Source: Prevotella sp. (GTDB taxonomy: Bacteria; Bacteroidota; Bacteroidia; Bacteroidales; Bacteroidaceae). From it: 64,000 nt of DNA. The position numbers and the translations under genes were made by a program. The DNA lies in contig JAFYZT010000007.1 of NCBI GenBank assembly GCA_017548605.1, forward strand, positions 62,001 to 126,000, written 5' to 3'. Shown piece by piece: positions 51,962-60,493 of the stretch; the first letter of the stretch is position 1, and the number at the start of each line of letters is the position of its first letter. The notes beneath the pieces were generated by a model. That model saw nothing but the letters and a program-made list of their open reading frames with translations, had not been told where the DNA came from and ran no database searches.

Positions 51962-52582
51962 ATGGATATAGCGGTAGTTAAATACAATGCCGGCAACGTA
52001 TGTAGTGTTCTCAATGCCTTCCGCCGGATGGGTGTCGAGCCTCGCCTTACCGACGTGGCTGAAGAATTGCATGGTGCCGACTGCGTGGTCTTTCCTGGTC
52101 AGGGAGAGGCCTTAGGTGCCATGACATACCTGCGTAGCCATGGTTTAGATACTGTGATTCGCAGTCTGCGTCAGCCTGTCTTGGGTATCTGCATCGGACA
52201 GCAGTTACTCTGTCGCCACAGCGAGGAAGGGGACACCGACTGTTTAGGCATTTTTGATGTTGATGTGAAGCGTTTTGTTCCACAGTCACATTCCGATAAG
52301 ATTCCCTCAATGGGTTGGAACAAGTTGTATGACCTGCGTTCACCGTTGTATGAAGGTCTGGAAGATAGCAGTCATGTGTATTTCGTTCACAGCTATTATG
52401 TGCCGGTCTGCCCTTGGACATCCTCCAAAGCAAACTATATCCTACCTTACAGCGCGTCACTGAGCCGTGACAATTTCCATGCCACGCAATACCACCCCGA
52501 GAAAAGTGGCCGTGTGGGTGAGCTTATTTTGAAAAATTTCCTCGACATGGTACGTCGGGATTCCATAACACCTGCGATATGA
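51962..52582 (+). CDS. hisH: Imidazole glycerol phosphate synthase, glutaminase subunit
   Basis: Supplies ammonia from glutamine to HisF in histidine synthesis. 206 residues; class I amidotransferase triad: Cys77 in VLGICIGQQLLC, and the His and Glu of ATQYHPEKSG. GNVCSVLNAFRRMG and VFPGQGEALGAM are typical of HisH. It overlaps hisA by 4 bases (ATGATAG). Confidence 0.96.
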   Translation: MDIAVVKYNAGNVCSVLNAFRRMGVEPRLTDVAEELHGADCVVFPGQGEALGAMTYLRSHGLDTVIRSLRQPVLGICIGQQLLCRHSEEGDTDCLGIFDVDVKRFVPQSHSDKIPSMGWNKLYDLRSPLYEGLEDSSHVYFVHSYYVPVCPWTSSKANYILPYSASLSRDNFHATQYHPEKSGRVGELILKNFLDMVRRDSITPAI

Positions 52583-53289
52583 TAGAATTGATACCCGCCA
52601 TCGACCTGATTGACGGCAAGTGCGTGAGGCTTACCCTTGGCGACTATGCCAAGAAAACCGTATACCGTGACGACCCTGTTGCCATGGCGCGGGAATTTGA
52701 GCGTCAAGGCATCCGTCGTCTTCATGTCGTTGACCTTGACGGAGCTAAGTCACATCACATCGTGAATGGTGCTGTATTACAAGCCATCACCGATGCCACC
52801 CAACTGGTGGTCGATTTTGGCGGCGGCATCAAGAGTGAAGAAGACATTGAACAAGCATTTGCCGCCGGTGCTGCCATGGTAACGGTCGGTTCCGTAGCCG
52901 TCACCCATCCTACGCTATTTCTGGATTGGCTTCGTCGTTATGGCAGTGACCGCATCATCCTTGGAGCAGACGTTCGTAACGGCAAAATCTCCATCAATGG
53001 CTGGCTGGAGTCAAGCGGTGAAGACCTCATCCCCTTTTTGAGGCGTTATGTCATAGAGGGTGTTCACCATGTTTTATGCACGGATATTTCCCGTGACGGC
53101 ATGTTAACAGGCCCTTCCGTTTCACTATACCGTGATATTCTCTCGCACTTCCCCACCCTTCACCTCATAGCCAGTGGCGGCGTGTCAAGTGTGGAAGACA
53201 TACGTTCTTTGGAACAGGCAGGAGTTCCCTCTGTGGTCTTCGGTAAAGCCTATTATGAAGGAAAGATTGACCTAAACCAACTGACATAG
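52579..53289 (+). CDS. hisA: Phosphoribosylformimino-5-aminoimidazole carboxamide ribotide isomerase
   Basis: Amadori isomerase of histidine synthesis. 236-residue TIM barrel. Begins [21 protein letters not shown] (catalytic Asp). Half-barrel phosphate motifs are [14 protein letters not shown] and [15 protein letters not shown], and the second catalytic Asp is in [14 protein letters not shown]. It lies between hisH (overlap) and hisF (2 bases). Confidence 0.96.
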   Translation: MIELIPAIDLIDGKCVRLTLGDYAKKTVYRDDPVAMAREFERQGIRRLHVVDLDGAKSHHIVNGAVLQAITDATQLVVDFGGGIKSEEDIEQAFAAGAAMVTVGSVAVTHPTLFLDWLRRYGSDRIILGADVRNGKISINGWLESSGEDLIPFLRRYVIEGVHHVLCTDISRDGMLTGPSVSLYRDILSHFPTLHLIASGGVSSVEDIRSLEQAGVPSVVFGKAYYEGKIDLNQLT

Positions 53290-53291
53290 TT

Positions 53292-54050
53292 ATGGGACTT
53301 GCTAAACGAATCATTCCCTGTCTGGACGTGAAAGACGGAAAGACGGTAAAAGGCACCAACTTCGTGCAGTTGCGCGAGGCTGGTGATCCTGTTGAAATGG
53401 GTAAGATATACAGTGAATGCGGTGCCGACGAGTTGGTTTATTTAGATATTACGGCCTCGCATGAGGGGCGAAAGACCTTTACCGACCTGGTGAGCCGTGT
53501 AGCTCTTGAGGTGAATATCCCCTTTACGGTCGGTGGCGGCATCAACGAATTATCAGACGTTGACCGACTGCTCTATGCTGGTGCCGACAAGGTGAGTGTT
53601 AACAGTGCCGCCCTCCGTCGTCCTCAACTTATCGACGAGATAGCCAAACGCTACGGCTCACAGGTATGTGTCTGTGCCATTGATGCCCGCATGGATGAAG
53701 ACGGATGGCATTGTTATGTTAATGGCGGCAGGATTCGTGTAGAGCGGACATTGAAAGACTGGGCCAGCGAGGTGGCCGACCGTGGTGCCGGAGAGATTCT
53801 ATTCACCAGCATGAATCACGATGGAGTTAAAACTGGTTATGCCAATGAAGCTCTGGCGATGCTGAGCGACTTGTTGCCCATTCCCGTAATAGCCAGTGGC
53901 GGTGCCGGCAAGATGGAACATTTCCGTGATGTGTTCATCGATGGCAAGGCCGATGCTGCATTAGCCGCCAGTGTGTTCCATTTTGGTGAAATCAACCTGA
54001 TGGAACTCAAGCGTTATCTGAGAGAAGAAGGAATAGAAGTGAGGTTGTAG
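53292..54050 (+). CDS. hisF: Imidazole glycerol phosphate synthase, cyclase subunit
   Basis: Combines PRFAR with ammonia to give imidazole glycerol phosphate and AICAR. 252-residue TIM barrel. [22 protein letters not shown] carries the first catalytic Asp, [30 protein letters not shown] is the first phosphate site, and [18 protein letters not shown] and [12 protein letters not shown] carry the second Asp and phosphate site. Partner of HisH encoded two genes upstream. Confidence 0.97.
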   Translation: MGLAKRIIPCLDVKDGKTVKGTNFVQLREAGDPVEMGKIYSECGADELVYLDITASHEGRKTFTDLVSRVALEVNIPFTVGGGINELSDVDRLLYAGADKVSVNSAALRRPQLIDEIAKRYGSQVCVCAIDARMDEDGWHCYVNGGRIRVERTLKDWASEVADRGAGEILFTSMNHDGVKTGYANEALAMLSDLLPIPVIASGGAGKMEHFRDVFIDGKADAALAASVFHFGEINLMELKRYLREEGIEVRL

Positions 54051-54123
54051 AGTACCGCGAGTGACGAATGGTCGCTGACGCAATGAAGAATTATCATTTA
54101 TGAATTGTGAACAAACAAAAGAT

Positions 54124-54738
54124 ATGAACATTGATTTTGACAAGATGGGCGGTTTGGTTCCCGCCATCATACAGGATGCCGACACCAAGAATGTGCTGAT
54201 GTTGGGCTATATGAATGAAGAATCGTTGAAGAAAACATTGGAAAGTGGTCTTGTGACCTTTTTCAGCCGTAGTCGTCAGCAGTTATGGACGAAGGGTGAG
54301 ACCTCAGGCCATTATCTTCATCTTGTGAGTATTGCGGAAGACTGCGACCACGATGCCTTGTTGGTGAAAGCCCGTCCTGATGGTCCTACCTGTCACCTTG
54401 GCACGGACACATGCTGGGGTGAGCGTAATGAGAAGTCACCGCTTTTGTTTCTCACGGAGTTGCAAGATTTCATCAACAAACGTCGTGAGGAGATGCCCGA
54501 AGGCAGTTATACCACCAGCCTGTTTCGTGACGGTTTAAACCGTATGGCCCAGAAGGTGGGAGAAGAAGCCTTGGAATTGGTCATCGAAGCTACCAATGGT
54601 ACAAATGAGCGTATGGTGTATGAAGGTTCTGACTTCTTGTATCACCTTATCGTGTTGCTGTCAAGCAAAGGACTGCGCATCGAAGACTTGGCCTCCGAGT
54701 TGATTGAACGGCACGACCCCAGTTGGAAAAAACATTGA
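54124..54738 (+). CDS. hisIE: Bifunctional phosphoribosyl-AMP cyclohydrolase / phosphoribosyl-ATP pyrophosphatase
   Basis: Steps two and three of histidine synthesis in one chain. 204 residues from the ATG at 54124. The HisI part (1 to about 115) has VPAIIQDADTKNVLMLGYMNEESL, SRSRQQLWTKGETSGHYLH, and the metal site DCDHDALLVKARPDGPTCHLGTDTCW. The HisE part (about 115-204) has TTSLFRDGLNRMAQKVGEEALELVIEA and DFLYHLIVLL. An earlier ATG at 54100 is in frame but lies in heptamer-like sequence. hisG, hisD, hisC and hisB must be elsewhere. Confidence 0.95.
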   Translation: MNIDFDKMGGLVPAIIQDADTKNVLMLGYMNEESLKKTLESGLVTFFSRSRQQLWTKGETSGHYLHLVSIAEDCDHDALLVKARPDGPTCHLGTDTCWGERNEKSPLLFLTELQDFINKRREEMPEGSYTTSLFRDGLNRMAQKVGEEALELVIEATNGTNERMVYEGSDFLYHLIVLLSSKGLRIEDLASELIERHDPSWKKH

Positions 54739-54766
54739 ACTTTGACGAACTTAAACAATCACATAT

Positions 54767-55474
54767 ATGTTAATAGATTATCAGAAAGTTAGTATATATC
54801 AGGAAGATTTCTTGGTGTTGGAAGATATCGACTTCCATGTAGAGGAGGGCGAATTTGTATATATCATCGGCAAGGTTGGCTCCGGCAAGAGTTCCCTGTT
54901 GAAGACCCTCTATTGCGAGTTGGATATTGAGTCGGCAGAGAAATCGGAAGTGTTAGGTCGTGATGTCTGTGACATCCGTCGCCGCGATATTCCCGCCTTA
55001 CGCAAGGAAATGGGTATCATATTCCAAGATTTCCAACTGTTGCACGACCGCAATGTTTATCGTAACATGCGTTTTGTCTTGAAAGCTACCGGCTGGGACG
55101 ACCGTGCCGAACGGGATGCTCGTATCGACGAGGTGTTGGAGTTGGTGGGTATGTTGGACAAACGTGAAAAAATGCCTCATGAACTGTCCGGCGGCGAACA
55201 GCAGCGCATCGCCATTGCCCGTGCATTGCTGAATAATCCTAAAATCATTATCGCTGATGAGCCGACTGGCAATCTCGACCCTGAGACAGCCCGTCATATT
55301 GTTGGCATTCTGAAAGACATCCAGAAGACCGGAACCGCTATCGTGATGACCACCCATAACATCCCCCTGTTGGATGAGTTCCCAGGCACCGTTTACCGTT
55401 GCAAGGACACGAAGATGACAGATGTGACAAAGGAATACAACCAGATGGACCTCACGGAAGACAGTGAAGGGTAA
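54767..55474 (+). CDS. ftsE: FtsE-like ABC transporter ATPase
   Basis: Cell-division ABC ATPase that works with FtsX to control peptidoglycan hydrolases. 235 residues. Walker [16 protein letters not shown]-loop [17 protein letters not shown], signature [19 protein letters not shown], Walker [17 protein letters not shown], and switch His in MTTHNIPL. The sequence around the Q-loop is close to FtsE of other Bacteroidetes, where ftsE is often apart from ftsX; no ftsX is nearby here. LolD-type exporters are the main alternative. Confidence 0.85.
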   Translation: MLIDYQKVSIYQEDFLVLEDIDFHVEEGEFVYIIGKVGSGKSSLLKTLYCELDIESAEKSEVLGRDVCDIRRRDIPALRKEMGIIFQDFQLLHDRNVYRNMRFVLKATGWDDRAERDARIDEVLELVGMLDKREKMPHELSGGEQQRIAIARALLNNPKIIIADEPTGNLDPETARHIVGILKDIQKTGTAIVMTTHNIPLLDEFPGTVYRCKDTKMTDVTKEYNQMDLTEDSEG

Positions 55475-55482
55475 AGATTAAC

Positions 55483-55538
55483 GTTGAACGTTGAACATTG
55501 AAAGTTGAACGTTGAATATTGAAAGTTGAATATTGAAA
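55483..55538. repeat. Eight tandem heptamers between ftsE and lysC
   Basis: Eight perfect-phase 7-base units: GTTGAAC, GTTGAAC, ATTGAAA, GTTGAAC, GTTGAAT, ATTGAAA, GTTGAAT, ATTGAAA. The consensus is RTTGAAN. The array fills nearly the whole gap and ends 11 bases before the lysC ATG. Confidence 0.85.
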
Positions 55539-55549
55539 AAAGAAATACT

Positions 55550-56869
55550 ATGATAGTAATGAAATTTGGTGGTACGTCCGTTGGAAGCCCGGAACGGATG
55601 AAGCATGTTGCCACATTGACTACACGATCGGGCGAGCCCACATTCGTGGTATTGTCTGCCATGTCAGGTACGACGAACACCCTTGTTGACATCTCTGACT
55701 ACCTCTACAAAAAGAATCCTGACGGAGCGAACGACATGATTAACGCTATGGAGAAGAAGTACAAGGAGCATGTCGAGCAATTGTATTCTACCGCAGAATG
55801 GCGTGAGAAAACCATGAAGTTCTTAAGCGAGGAATTTGACTATCTGCGTTCGTTTACAAAAGACCTGTTCACCAGTTTCGAGGAAAAGAGTATTGTTGCC
55901 CAGGGTGAGATTATCAGTACCAACATGATGGTGAATTACCTATTGGAGCAAGGTGTTGATGCGGTGTTGCTGAACGCATTGGACTTCATGCGGACCGACA
56001 AGAACGGTGAGCCCGACCCGCAATACATCAAGGAAAAATTGCAGTGGCAGATGGAAGAACACGCTGGCCACCAGGTATATATCACTCAAGGTTTCATCTG
56101 CAGGAATGCCTATGGAGAGGTAGATAATTTATTGCGTGGAGGAAGTGACTATACTGCTTCTTTAGTAGGAGCAGCCTTGGATGCCGAAGAGATACAGATA
56201 TGGACCGACATCGATGGCATGCACAATAACGATCCCCGAGTGGTGGATCATACTGAGGCTGTTCATCAGTTGAATTTCGAAGAAGCTGCTGAGTTGGCCT
56301 ATTTCGGTGCAAAAATCCTCCATCCCACCTGCATTCAACCAGCTAAATACGCCGGTATCCCCGTCAGGTTGCTGAATACCATGGAACCCGATGCAGAAGG
56401 TACCATCATCGACAATGTAGTGATGCGCGGTCACATCAAGGCTGTAGCTGCCAAGGATGATATCATTGCCGTGAAAATTAAGAGTTCACGTATGTTGTTG
56501 GCCACTGGTTTCCTGCGCAAAGTGTTCGAGATATTCGAGAGCTTCCAAACACCTATCGACATGGTTTGCACCTCAGAGGTAGGCGTTTCAGTGAGCATCG
56601 ATAACGGGGCTCATCTTACCGATATCGTCAACGAATTGAAAAAATATGGAACGGTGACGGTTGACACCAACATGTGTATTATTTGTGTGGTGGGTGATCT
56701 TGATTGGAGTAACTTAGGATTCGAAACATTGGCAACAGAAGCGATGAAAGACATTCCTGTGCGCATGATTTCTTATGGCGGCTCTAACTACAATATCTCC
56801 TTCCTCATCAAAGAGATTGACAAGAAACGTGCATTACAGAACCTCAGTGACAAATTGTTTGCGAGCTGA
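55550..56869 (+). CDS. lysC: Aspartate kinase
   Basis: First step of the aspartate-family pathway (lysine, threonine, methionine). 439 residues. Kinase part begins MIVMKFGGTSVGSPERM and has VVLSAMSGTTNTLVDI, GEIISTNMMVNYLLEQG and RGGSDYTASLVGAALDAEEIQIWTDIDG. A pair of C-terminal ACT domains follows (about 300-439: ILHPTCIQPAKYAGIPVRLLNT precedes them). It is monofunctional: there is no fused homoserine dehydrogenase or diaminopimelate decarboxylase. lysA follows after 74 bases. Confidence 0.95.
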   Translation: MIVMKFGGTSVGSPERMKHVATLTTRSGEPTFVVLSAMSGTTNTLVDISDYLYKKNPDGANDMINAMEKKYKEHVEQLYSTAEWREKTMKFLSEEFDYLRSFTKDLFTSFEEKSIVAQGEIISTNMMVNYLLEQGVDAVLLNALDFMRTDKNGEPDPQYIKEKLQWQMEEHAGHQVYITQGFICRNAYGEVDNLLRGGSDYTASLVGAALDAEEIQIWTDIDGMHNNDPRVVDHTEAVHQLNFEEAAELAYFGAKILHPTCIQPAKYAGIPVRLLNTMEPDAEGTIIDNVVMRGHIKAVAAKDDIIAVKIKSSRMLLATGFLRKVFEIFESFQTPIDMVCTSEVGVSVSIDNGAHLTDIVNELKKYGTVTVDTNMCIICVVGDLDWSNLGFETLATEAMKDIPVRMISYGGSNYNISFLIKEIDKKRALQNLSDKLFAS

Positions 56870-56943
56870 GAGGTGAGTAGTGAGAGATATGCTGACAATT
56901 GTTGGCACTTATTCAAAAATGTTTGAACTATAACAGACATAAG

Positions 56944-58101
56944 ATGAAAGGTAAATTTCCCATTGACCGTTTTGCGGCCATGGACACCCCTTTTTACTAT
57001 TATGACACCGACCTGTTGCGCGACACGCTGAGAGCCATCAATGCCGAAGCAAGCCAACATGAGGGATTTGTCGTTCATTACGCCGTAAAAGCAAATGCCA
57101 ACCCTAAGGTGCTCAATGTTATCTGTCAGGCCGGCTTGGGTGCTGATTGTGTCAGTGGCGGCGAGATACGTGCCTCGCTGCAATCCGGTTTCTCCCCACG
57201 TAAGATTGTCTATGCCGGTGTTGGCAAGGGCGATTGGGAGATAGACCTCGGTTTGGAAAAAGGTATTTTCTGCTTCAATGTGGAGAGCATTGCCGAGTTG
57301 GAAGTCATCAATGAGCGTGCCTGTCTGCTGGGCAAGACAGCCCCGGTAGCCTTTCGCATCAATCCTGATGTTGGCGCTCACACCCACAGTAATATTACCA
57401 CAGGTTTGGCCGAAAACAAGTTCGGCATAGCCATGCGCGACATGGTACAGGCGATAGAACATGCACGACAGTTGTCAAATGTCCATTTTATGGGACTTCA
57501 CTTCCATATTGGTTCCCAAATTCTTAACATGGACGATTTTGCTGCCCTCTGTAACCGTATCAATGATTTGCAGCGACAGTTAGACCTGTTGCGTATCAAG
57601 GTGGACCACATTAATGTTGGCGGCGGCCTGGGAGTCGATTATGAGCATCCCAACCGTGTTCCCCTACCCGATTTCAAATCGTATTTCGGCACTTTTTCTC
57701 GTCATTTGAAATTACGTCCCGGTCAGCTTTTGCATTTTGAGTTGGGTCGGGCCGTGGTGGCTCAGTGTGGCAGTCTGATTACCCGTTGCCTGTATGTCAA
57801 AGAAGGAGCGGTTAAGAAGTTTGCTATTGTCGATGCCGGAATGAGCGACCTGATACGTCCTGCCCTCTACCAAGCTTACCATAAGATAGAAAACCTGAGT
57901 AGCAACGGTCCAACGGATACCTATGATGTGGTCGGTCCAATCTGCGAGTCGAGCGATGTTTTCGGCAAATGCGTCGATTTGAACGTCACCCGTCGCGGTG
58001 ACTTTTTGGCTATCCGCAGTGCAGGAGCCTATGGCGAGATTATGGCGTCGGTGTACAACTGCCGTCCTTTGCCCAAAGGCTATATCAAGGAGGATTTCTG
58101 A
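56944..58101 (+). CDS. lysA: Diaminopimelate decarboxylase
   Basis: Last step of lysine synthesis. 385-residue PLP enzyme of the alanine-racemase-like fold III. The PLP lysine is Lys49 in VHYAVKANANP. Other motifs are GLGADCVSGGEIRASL, RINPDVGAHTHSNITTGLAENKFGI, FMGLHFHIGSQILNM, HINVGGGLGVDYEH, and GPICESSDVFGK near the C-terminus with the substrate Cys and Glu. Start at the ATG before KGKFPIDRF. Its stop overlaps the next gene's ATG by one base (TGATG). Confidence 0.96.
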   Translation: MKGKFPIDRFAAMDTPFYYYDTDLLRDTLRAINAEASQHEGFVVHYAVKANANPKVLNVICQAGLGADCVSGGEIRASLQSGFSPRKIVYAGVGKGDWEIDLGLEKGIFCFNVESIAELEVINERACLLGKTAPVAFRINPDVGAHTHSNITTGLAENKFGIAMRDMVQAIEHARQLSNVHFMGLHFHIGSQILNMDDFAALCNRINDLQRQLDLLRIKVDHINVGGGLGVDYEHPNRVPLPDFKSYFGTFSRHLKLRPGQLLHFELGRAVVAQCGSLITRCLYVKEGAVKKFAIVDAGMSDLIRPALYQAYHKIENLSSNGPTDTYDVVGPICESSDVFGKCVDLNVTRRGDFLAIRSAGAYGEIMASVYNCRPLPKGYIKEDF

Positions 58102-59258
58102 TGACCATCTCGACATCGACACTCATTATCAGCAGCCTACTTCTGTTCTTGTCGCTGACCACCCCGCTGTTCAGTGCCATACGTCGTCGTCCACATTTAC
58201 CCCGGGAAGGCGAGGAAGAAGGGTCTGAAGATACAGACACGTCGATGCCTATGCTCACCATCGTACTGACTCCACAAGGCGACTACCGTCAGTTAGATGA
58301 GCACCTACCTCTTTTTCTCACTCAGGACTATGCACCGGGCTACGAGATTATCGTTGTTTCTTCGTTGGGCGACTCCGGTGTTGATGACGTGCTTAAGCGA
58401 TATCGTGACCATGACAACCTGCGCACCACGTTCATCCCTGAAACCACCCGCTACATGAGCCACCGTAAGTTAGCAATAACATTGGGGGTGAAAGCCGCTG
58501 CCACGGAATGGATTCTTCTCTGCGACCCCTCGTGCAAGCCATTGAGTCAGCGATGGCTTTATTCCATAGCCACTCATTGCCATTCTGAACGTGACATGGT
58601 GCTGGGCTATGTTCGTTTCGGCATGGAAGCCCCCATGTATTACCATTTTGAGCGTTTCTATACTACGATGTATCTCTTTCGGGAGAGCCTTCAAAACATA
58701 GCCTACCGTACTAACTGCCCGCAGGTCTTGTTCCGCAAGTCGGTCTTCATGTCCGGCCAAGGCTACCAAGGCAATTTGAAGTACACCATTGGCGAATACG
58801 ACTTTATGGTAAACAAATATGCAGAGCATGGGAATTGCAGTGTTTCGTTGTCGCCCACCTCTTGGATGGAAGAAGATGTGCCGAGTGAAAAGGGATGGCA
58901 GAACAAACACATTTTCTATCAAGAGATACGTGAACACCTGTCACGCAGCATTCGTCACCGTTTCCTCTACAATATGGATCACACCCTGCTGCATGGTTTT
59001 CTTTTGCTCGTGTTGTTAACACTCATCTACTCCACCATAACCTTGAACTACGTGTTGATAGGAGCCGGCGTATTCTGTCTTGTTTTGAATTATACGTTGC
59101 GTTATCGTCAGTACAAGTCTGCCTTTGCCGAATATTCCATTCCCGTGAAAGCACATTATGGTGTATTCTATGAATGGAGTATGGCATGGCGTGCCATACG
59201 CACCCGTATCCGCTATGAGTATGCAGACAAGTTTGATTTCATCAGCCATAAAGTTTGA
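58101..59258 (+). CDS. Family 2-like membrane glycosyltransferase
   Basis: A 385-residue membrane protein. An N-terminal helix (about 4-28) is followed by a GT-A domain (LTIVLTPQGDYRQLDEHLPLFLTQDYAPGYEIIVVSS, KLAITLGVKAAATEWILLCDPSCKPLS), then a C-terminal pair of helices (about 292-330). The expected DxD metal motif is replaced by DPSC, and a QxxRW motif is not clear. The acceptor side GEYDFMVNKYAEHG with MEED downstream suggests a working active site of the GT2 type, but activity is uncertain. It is coupled to lysA and to the next gene, which also looks glycan-related. Confidence 0.75.
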   Translation: MTISTSTLIISSLLLFLSLTTPLFSAIRRRPHLPREGEEEGSEDTDTSMPMLTIVLTPQGDYRQLDEHLPLFLTQDYAPGYEIIVVSSLGDSGVDDVLKRYRDHDNLRTTFIPETTRYMSHRKLAITLGVKAAATEWILLCDPSCKPLSQRWLYSIATHCHSERDMVLGYVRFGMEAPMYYHFERFYTTMYLFRESLQNIAYRTNCPQVLFRKSVFMSGQGYQGNLKYTIGEYDFMVNKYAEHGNCSVSLSPTSWMEEDVPSEKGWQNKHIFYQEIREHLSRSIRHRFLYNMDHTLLHGFLLLVLLTLIYSTITLNYVLIGAGVFCLVLNYTLRYRQYKSAFAEYSIPVKAHYGVFYEWSMAWRAIRTRIRYEYADKFDFISHKV

Positions 59259-59266
59259 AGCCTACT

Positions 59267-60490
59267 ATGAAAATAATGCATTACCTGACTGTCACCCCTG
59301 CCACTGCATCTCTTCTTGAAGACTTGCGGCAGCAGCTTTCTTCCTGTTCCGACATGGAGCAGCAGTTGGTGGTGTATTATAAAGGGATGCCTGTTCACCG
59401 TTCCGACGACATTGTCGTTCTTAACCCTGAGTCAGGTAGAATTGCCATTAGTGTGGAGCGCCGTTTCGTCACTCATCTGTACCGACAGATGCCCGATTTC
59501 GTTCATATTCATGGCGCATGGAGCCAAGTAGCATACAAAGTAAGCTGCTGGAGTCGTCGTCGTGGATTCCGCGTTGTACTGTCGCCTCATGGTCAGTTAG
59601 ACAAGAAGATAATCGATCAGGAATTTTGGAAAAAACGTTTTCCACGTATTCTTTTATACCAACGTAAGATGGTCCACGCGATGAGTGCCATCGATGCCCA
59701 TGACACATCGGAAAAGGAACAGTTATCACGGTTTGGCTGGAACAAACGCATCGATATCGTTCGCAACGATGACGTGCTGTCTGGCTCGTTGCCCGTAAGC
59801 AAGGCATACCTGTCATGGTACCAAAAGATATTGGACACCGATGTGTTTGGCACATTCGGCCAGTTGGAAAAATCATGTCTATGTGCCTTACTACGAGTGG
59901 CGAACACTCCCGTGGACGGTCATCAGGTGCTCACGCCCCAGTCGATACTCACCCTTCGCGAACTAACTCCTCCTACATGGCGCCAGCTCTTCATCTATGC
60001 ACATGACCAACATGTGGATAACGATTTACGCCAGGCCATGACCCGCATGCAGTTGTCGGTACCTTCTGCTGTGACGGAGCTGCCATCACGTTATCCTTGG
60101 AAACGGGATAAAAACGGTGACCCGTTGAGTGACAGCGAACTATTGGAACATCGTAGGCGTCTGTCTGCCATTTTAGAAAATAAAATCAAGACCTCTGAGG
60201 TGGATATGCGCCGCATGTGTATCATGCTGCTCAACCTCCGTCGTCTTATTAAGGATAATACCATCTCACTTCGTCACCTGTGCGATTTCTACCGACTGGT
60301 GCGCGACTGCGACATCGACGAGGACCGCCTGGCAGATTTTCTCGACGAGATGCATATCCGCCGTTTCACCGGCCGCATGATGCAAATCCTGCATGAAGTG
60401 CTCTATCTGGAAGAAGGCTACATGCTTGTCGAGCCCCTTAATGACAGTGGAACAGAATCCATCAGAAAAAACCTTATTGCCCAAATCTAA
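59267..60490 (+). CDS. Chimeric protein: GT-B N-half plus novel helical C-domain
   Basis: A 407-residue cytoplasmic protein. Residues 1 to about 165 look like the N-terminal half of a GT4-type (GT-B) glycosyltransferase: FVHIHGAWSQVAYKVSCWSRRRGFRVVLSPHGQLDKKI, then AIDAHDTSEKEQLSRFGWNKRIDIVRN. The C-terminal nucleotide-sugar half is absent. It is replaced by a 240-residue helical region (VFGTFGQLEKSCLCALLRVAN, MRRMCIMLLNLRRLIKDNTISLRHLCDFYRLVRDCDIDEDR) that I do not recognise. An ATG is used here; an upstream TTG in frame is possible. It overlaps no gene but starts 8 bases after the GT2-like stop. Confidence 0.6.
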   Translation: MKIMHYLTVTPATASLLEDLRQQLSSCSDMEQQLVVYYKGMPVHRSDDIVVLNPESGRIAISVERRFVTHLYRQMPDFVHIHGAWSQVAYKVSCWSRRRGFRVVLSPHGQLDKKIIDQEFWKKRFPRILLYQRKMVHAMSAIDAHDTSEKEQLSRFGWNKRIDIVRNDDVLSGSLPVSKAYLSWYQKILDTDVFGTFGQLEKSCLCALLRVANTPVDGHQVLTPQSILTLRELTPPTWRQLFIYAHDQHVDNDLRQAMTRMQLSVPSAVTELPSRYPWKRDKNGDPLSDSELLEHRRRLSAILENKIKTSEVDMRRMCIMLLNLRRLIKDNTISLRHLCDFYRLVRDCDIDEDRLADFLDEMHIRRFTGRMMQILHEVLYLEEGYMLVEPLNDSGTESIRKNLIAQI

Positions 60491-60493
60491 CCT

